Shown here piece after piece: positions 5,144 to 7,439 of a DNA stretch of 7,439 nucleotides. How positions within the stretch are numbered: position 1 is the first letter of the stretch; each line of letters starts with the position of its first letter. The stretch is from Prevotella sp. (lineage in GTDB: Bacteria > Bacteroidota > Bacteroidia > Bacteroidales > Dysgonomonadaceae), in the NCBI GenBank assembly GCA_031263965.1, contig JAISES010000330.1:1-7439 (forward strand), read 5' to 3'. The notes under the pieces are model-generated. The model was not told where the DNA came from. It worked only from the letters and a program-made list of their open reading frames with translations, and made no database searches. The position numbers and the translations under genes were made by a program.

Positions 5144-6601
5144 TCACCTTCGCTTCCGGGCCATATCGATACGTAAAAATATAAACAGCAGGATTGTAAA
5201 TCCCCATAAAGAGGAGCCTCCATAGCTAAAAAACGGCAAAGGGATACCTATCACAGGAGTCAGTCCTGTAACCATACCTATATTGATAGCCATATGAAAA
5301 AATAAAATACAGGCCACACAATACCCATAGACACGCCCAAATGTATTTTTCTGCCGTTCGGCTAAAAAGATAAGGCGAAGTATTAAGGCTGAAAACAGGG
5401 ACAATACAAATACTGCGCCGGCAAAGCCTTGTTCTTCTCCTACAGTGCAATAAATAAAGTCTGTATCTTGTTCCGGCACATATTTAAGCTTTGTCTGCGT
5501 CCCATTCAAATATCCTTTTCCCAGGAAACCGCCTGAACCAATAGCGATCTTAGACTGATTGACATTATATCCTGCCCCCATAAGGTCATCTTCCATTCCT
5601 AAAGTTACTTTGATACGCATTTGCTGGTGGGGTTGCATTATATCCGTAAAAATGTAATCGACAGAGCTTATCAGCAAAACGCTGCTTATGGCAAAAACAG
5701 CCGTCAGCAAATATACTTTCGACCAGTATTTTTTAGCAAGGAACAATAGATATACAGACATTGAACCCACAGCGGCAAGAGCAAGCATACCAAAATCGAC
5801 AGCGATACCGGACAATGAAACGAGATACCCGATACCCATCATTAATATGAGTCCTAAAACTATATTGCGGGCTGTGCCGGAATCTTTACGGAAGCTGATC
5901 AGGAATCCCGCGCTTATTAATATCGACAGGATTATAGTAATGAACTCCCCTGTGGAAATAACGCCTATATCTGTAGATGAATACTTTAGTCCTATAACAA
6001 AAAACACAATCAACGTTCCGCCTAAAAACAGTATAATACCAGGTAATCCCTCTCTATACAGCATTAATATAAAAACTGAATAAACAAGAGCCGAACCTGT
6101 CTCATTCTGGAGGACTATTAACAGCATCGGCAATAAAATCAATCCCGCTATAATCATCAGGTTTTTAGGGGCAAGCAACTTAAAATTATAGCTGCTTATA
6201 AATTTAGCAAGCACCAATGCGACAGAAAATTTAGCAAACTCGGCAGGCTGTATCTGTATCGAATTTGTGATTTTCAGCCATGAGCCTGAGCCCCTTATAT
6301 CCGTAGATAGAAATATAGTGGCCACAAGAAGCAGTATGAATATGGCATATATGTAATAGGCCAGTATATCGTATAAATTACTATCCAGTTTTAATATTAC
6401 AAACCCCAGCACTAACGATGTGCCGATCCAGACCAATTGCATTCCGGCTCTTCCGGACAAGTCGAACATACTAGTGGCATGCCCGTAATTGTAACTTGCC
6501 CCATAAATGCTAAACCAGCCGAACAATACCATGATAAGATATAATGTTATTGTAAACCAGTCTATGCTTTTTTTTATATATTCTTCTTCCCTTTGGTACA
6601 T
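5144..6601 (-). CDS. rodA: RodA, SEDS-family peptidoglycan glycosyltransferase
   Basis: RodA polymerises lipid II into glycan strands at the inner membrane and works with PBP2. SEDS landmarks are visible: GSWL (residues 106-109), QPAEFAKF (118-125), ETGSAL (167-172), SKIAIGSGG (350-358), the PEQDTDF loop (376-382) and a C-terminal TGLTPVIGIPLPFFSYGGSS block (445-464). By alignment from memory with E. coli PERHTDF, Asp381 is the likely catalytic Asp. About 14 hydrophobic segments can be counted. At 485 residues the protein is roughly 110 longer than E. coli RodA. The extra length lies between ETGSAL and the HQQMRIKV region (about 325-332) and adds several membrane segments, an enlargement I associate with Bacteroidota. 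The start ATG lies 5 bases after the mrdA stop, so the two are probably cotranscribed. No U-tract terminator is evident after the stop; repeat copy B lies about 100 bases downstream. Confidence 0.96.
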   Translation of the reverse strand: MYQREEEYIKKSIDWFTITLYLIMVLFGWFSIYGASYNYGHATSMFDLSGRAGMQLVWIGTSLVLGFVILKLDSNLYDILAYYIYAIFILLLVATIFLSTDIRGSGSWLKITNSIQIQPAEFAKFSVALVLAKFISSYNFKLLAPKNLMIIAGLILLPMLLIVLQNETGSALVYSVFILMLYREGLPGIILFLGGTLIVFFVIGLKYSSTDIGVISTGEFITIILSILISAGFLISFRKDSGTARNIVLGLILMMGIGYLVSLSGIAVDFGMLALAAVGSMSVYLLFLAKKYWSKVYLLTAVFAISSVLLISSVDYIFTDIMQPHQQMRIKVTLGMEDDLMGAGYNVNQSKIAIGSGGFLGKGYLNGTQTKLKYVPEQDTDFIYCTVGEEQGFAGAVFVLSLFSALILRLIFLAERQKNTFGRVYGYCVACILFFHMAINIGMVTGLTPVIGIPLPFFSYGGSSLWGFTILLFIFLRIDMARKRR

Positions 6602-6606
6602 TCGTC

Positions 6607-7439
6607 TTATTCTTCTATTGGGGTGAACGGTTCTATTCCCTGATCGGGTACAACATCCTGAACCTGTGCAGGCAGAGGCAATTCTGAATTTCTCAAAGCC
6701 CTGTTCCAGTTCTTGAACGTTTGAGGCAGGACTACCGAATTAGCCATACTTTCCTCTAAATATTTATCACTTGCCGGAACTTCCCCTTTCAGGTATTTCT
6801 GTAACATCAGACGGCCCATAGGCACGCCAAATTTAGCACCGAATCCGGCATTTTCGATAATTACAAAAATAGCAACTTTCGGATTATCCCTGGGTGCAAA
6901 TCCCATAAATATAGAGTGATCTTTTCCGTGAGGGTTTTCGGCTGTACCGGTTTTTCCACAGACCTCTACTTCCGGTATATTCGCGCCACGGCAAGTACCC
7001 CCTGTAACAGCACGCGCCATCCCTTCCACAATAGATTCATAATGTGCTCTATTTATTTTTGTGTCCCGTTTATGTGTGTAAACAGAATCCAAAGGAGTAT
7101 CCTGTATTTCCCTCACTACATGCGGTACATAATAATGTCCTCTGTTTGCTATGGTTGCGGCCAGGTTAGCTACCTGTAACGGTGTTGCCGTAACCTCGCC
7201 CTGCCCTATTGCAATGGATATAATTGTCGATGCATTCCAACTGCCTCTGTATGCCTTATCATAGGTTTTACTGTTAGGAATAAACCCCCTTTTTTCGGAT
7301 GGAAGATCTACGCCCAACGCATAGCCAAATCCCTGGTCAACCATATGGTTCTTCCACACTTCGAAAGCAGTTTGTACATCTTTATACTTTTTGCGGTTTC
7401 CAAGCATATTGGCAAGGCCATAGCAGAAGTATGAGTTGC
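6607..7439 (-). CDS. mrdA: Penicillin-binding protein 2 (peptidoglycan transpeptidase), C-terminal part
   Basis: This is the C-terminal part of a class B penicillin-binding protein, which cross-links peptidoglycan peptides in the periplasm during cell elongation. The frame stays open to the window edge, so the gene is cut: the N-terminal anchor, the dimerisation domain and the SxxK serine lie outside. The first complete codons read NSYFCYGLAN, and the leading Asn (7435-7437) fits the last residue of the SxN catalytic motif. The KTGT motif is intact at about 6954-6943, in the context CGKTGTAENPHGKDHS. The stretch GQGEVTATPLQVANLAATIANRG, shortened here to its core GQGEVTATPLQ, is typical of PBP2. 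The last 50 or so residues form a Pro- and acid-rich tail. The Met at 7407 is internal and not the start. The gene ends 5 bases before rodA, the usual partner pairing, which supports mrdA over other class B PBPs. Confidence 0.93.
   Translation of the reverse strand, partial: NSYFCYGLANMLGNRKKYKDVQTAFEVWKNHMVDQGFGYALGVDLPSEKRGFIPNSKTYDKAYRGSWNASTIISIAIGQGEVTATPLQVANLAATIANRGHYYVPHVVREIQDTPLDSVYTHKRDTKINRAHYESIVEGMARAVTGGTCRGANIPEVEVCGKTGTAENPHGKDHSIFMGFAPRDNPKVAIFVIIENAGFGAKFGVPMGRLMLQKYLKGEVPASDKYLEESMANSVVLPQTFKNWNRALRNSELPLPAQVQDVVPDQGIEPFTPIEE

Noticed and set aside
5226..5450. Minus-strand 74-codon frame inside rodA
   Set aside because: It is an alternative frame of the RodA catalytic and C-terminal region, rich in Arg and Cys, as out-of-frame shadows often are.
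6607..7407. Treating the ATG at 7407 as the start of a short protein
   Set aside because: The frame continues upstream with PBP2-like sequence (NSYFCYGLAN) to the window edge, so this Met is internal.

Overview
The window looks like a chromosomal housekeeping region of a member of the Bacteroidota, most likely Bacteroidales. The signs are an rplS promoter of the Bacteroidota type (TTTG, 19 bases, TATCTTTG), start codons without a clear Shine-Dalgarno sequence, an enlarged RodA, and the protein styles of HflX, PrmC and ComF. The narrower placement is inference. All seven genes lie on the minus strand, so transcription runs from high to low coordinates.

The layout in order of transcription is as follows. 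(1) 7439-5144 holds the 3' part of mrdA (PBP2, cut by the window edge) followed 5 bases later by rodA. These are the transpeptidase and glycosyltransferase of the cell-elongation machinery. (2) 5143-4580 is a 564-base gap with a composite repeat of about 235 bp (copy B), a small tandem-repeat patch and the rplS promoter. (3) 4579-4220 is rplS (ribosomal protein L19), apparently monocistronic, with its own promoter and an intrinsic terminator. (4) 4219-3871 is a 349-base gap almost filled by an imperfect palindrome of about 263 bp. (5) 3870-587 is a tightly packed cluster hflX-prmC-recX-comF, with a 2-base gap, a TAATG overlap and a 26-base overlap. It encodes a ribosome-splitting GTPase, the release-factor methyltransferase, a RecA modulator and a ComF-type phosphoribosyltransferase. 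(6) 586-1 is a gene-free stretch with a second, inverted copy of the composite repeat (copy A) and three copies of an AT-rich motif of about 25 bp.

The genes fit ordinary families with their key residues intact. The notable content is in the three gaps. Each carries palindromic, REP- or MITE-like sequence. Two composite units share the same architecture in opposite orientation and bracket the block rplS-hflX-prmC-recX-comF. One unit has a second hairpin family nested inside its loop. I see no transposase, CRISPR array, RNA gene or phage gene, and nothing that I would call a new biological system.
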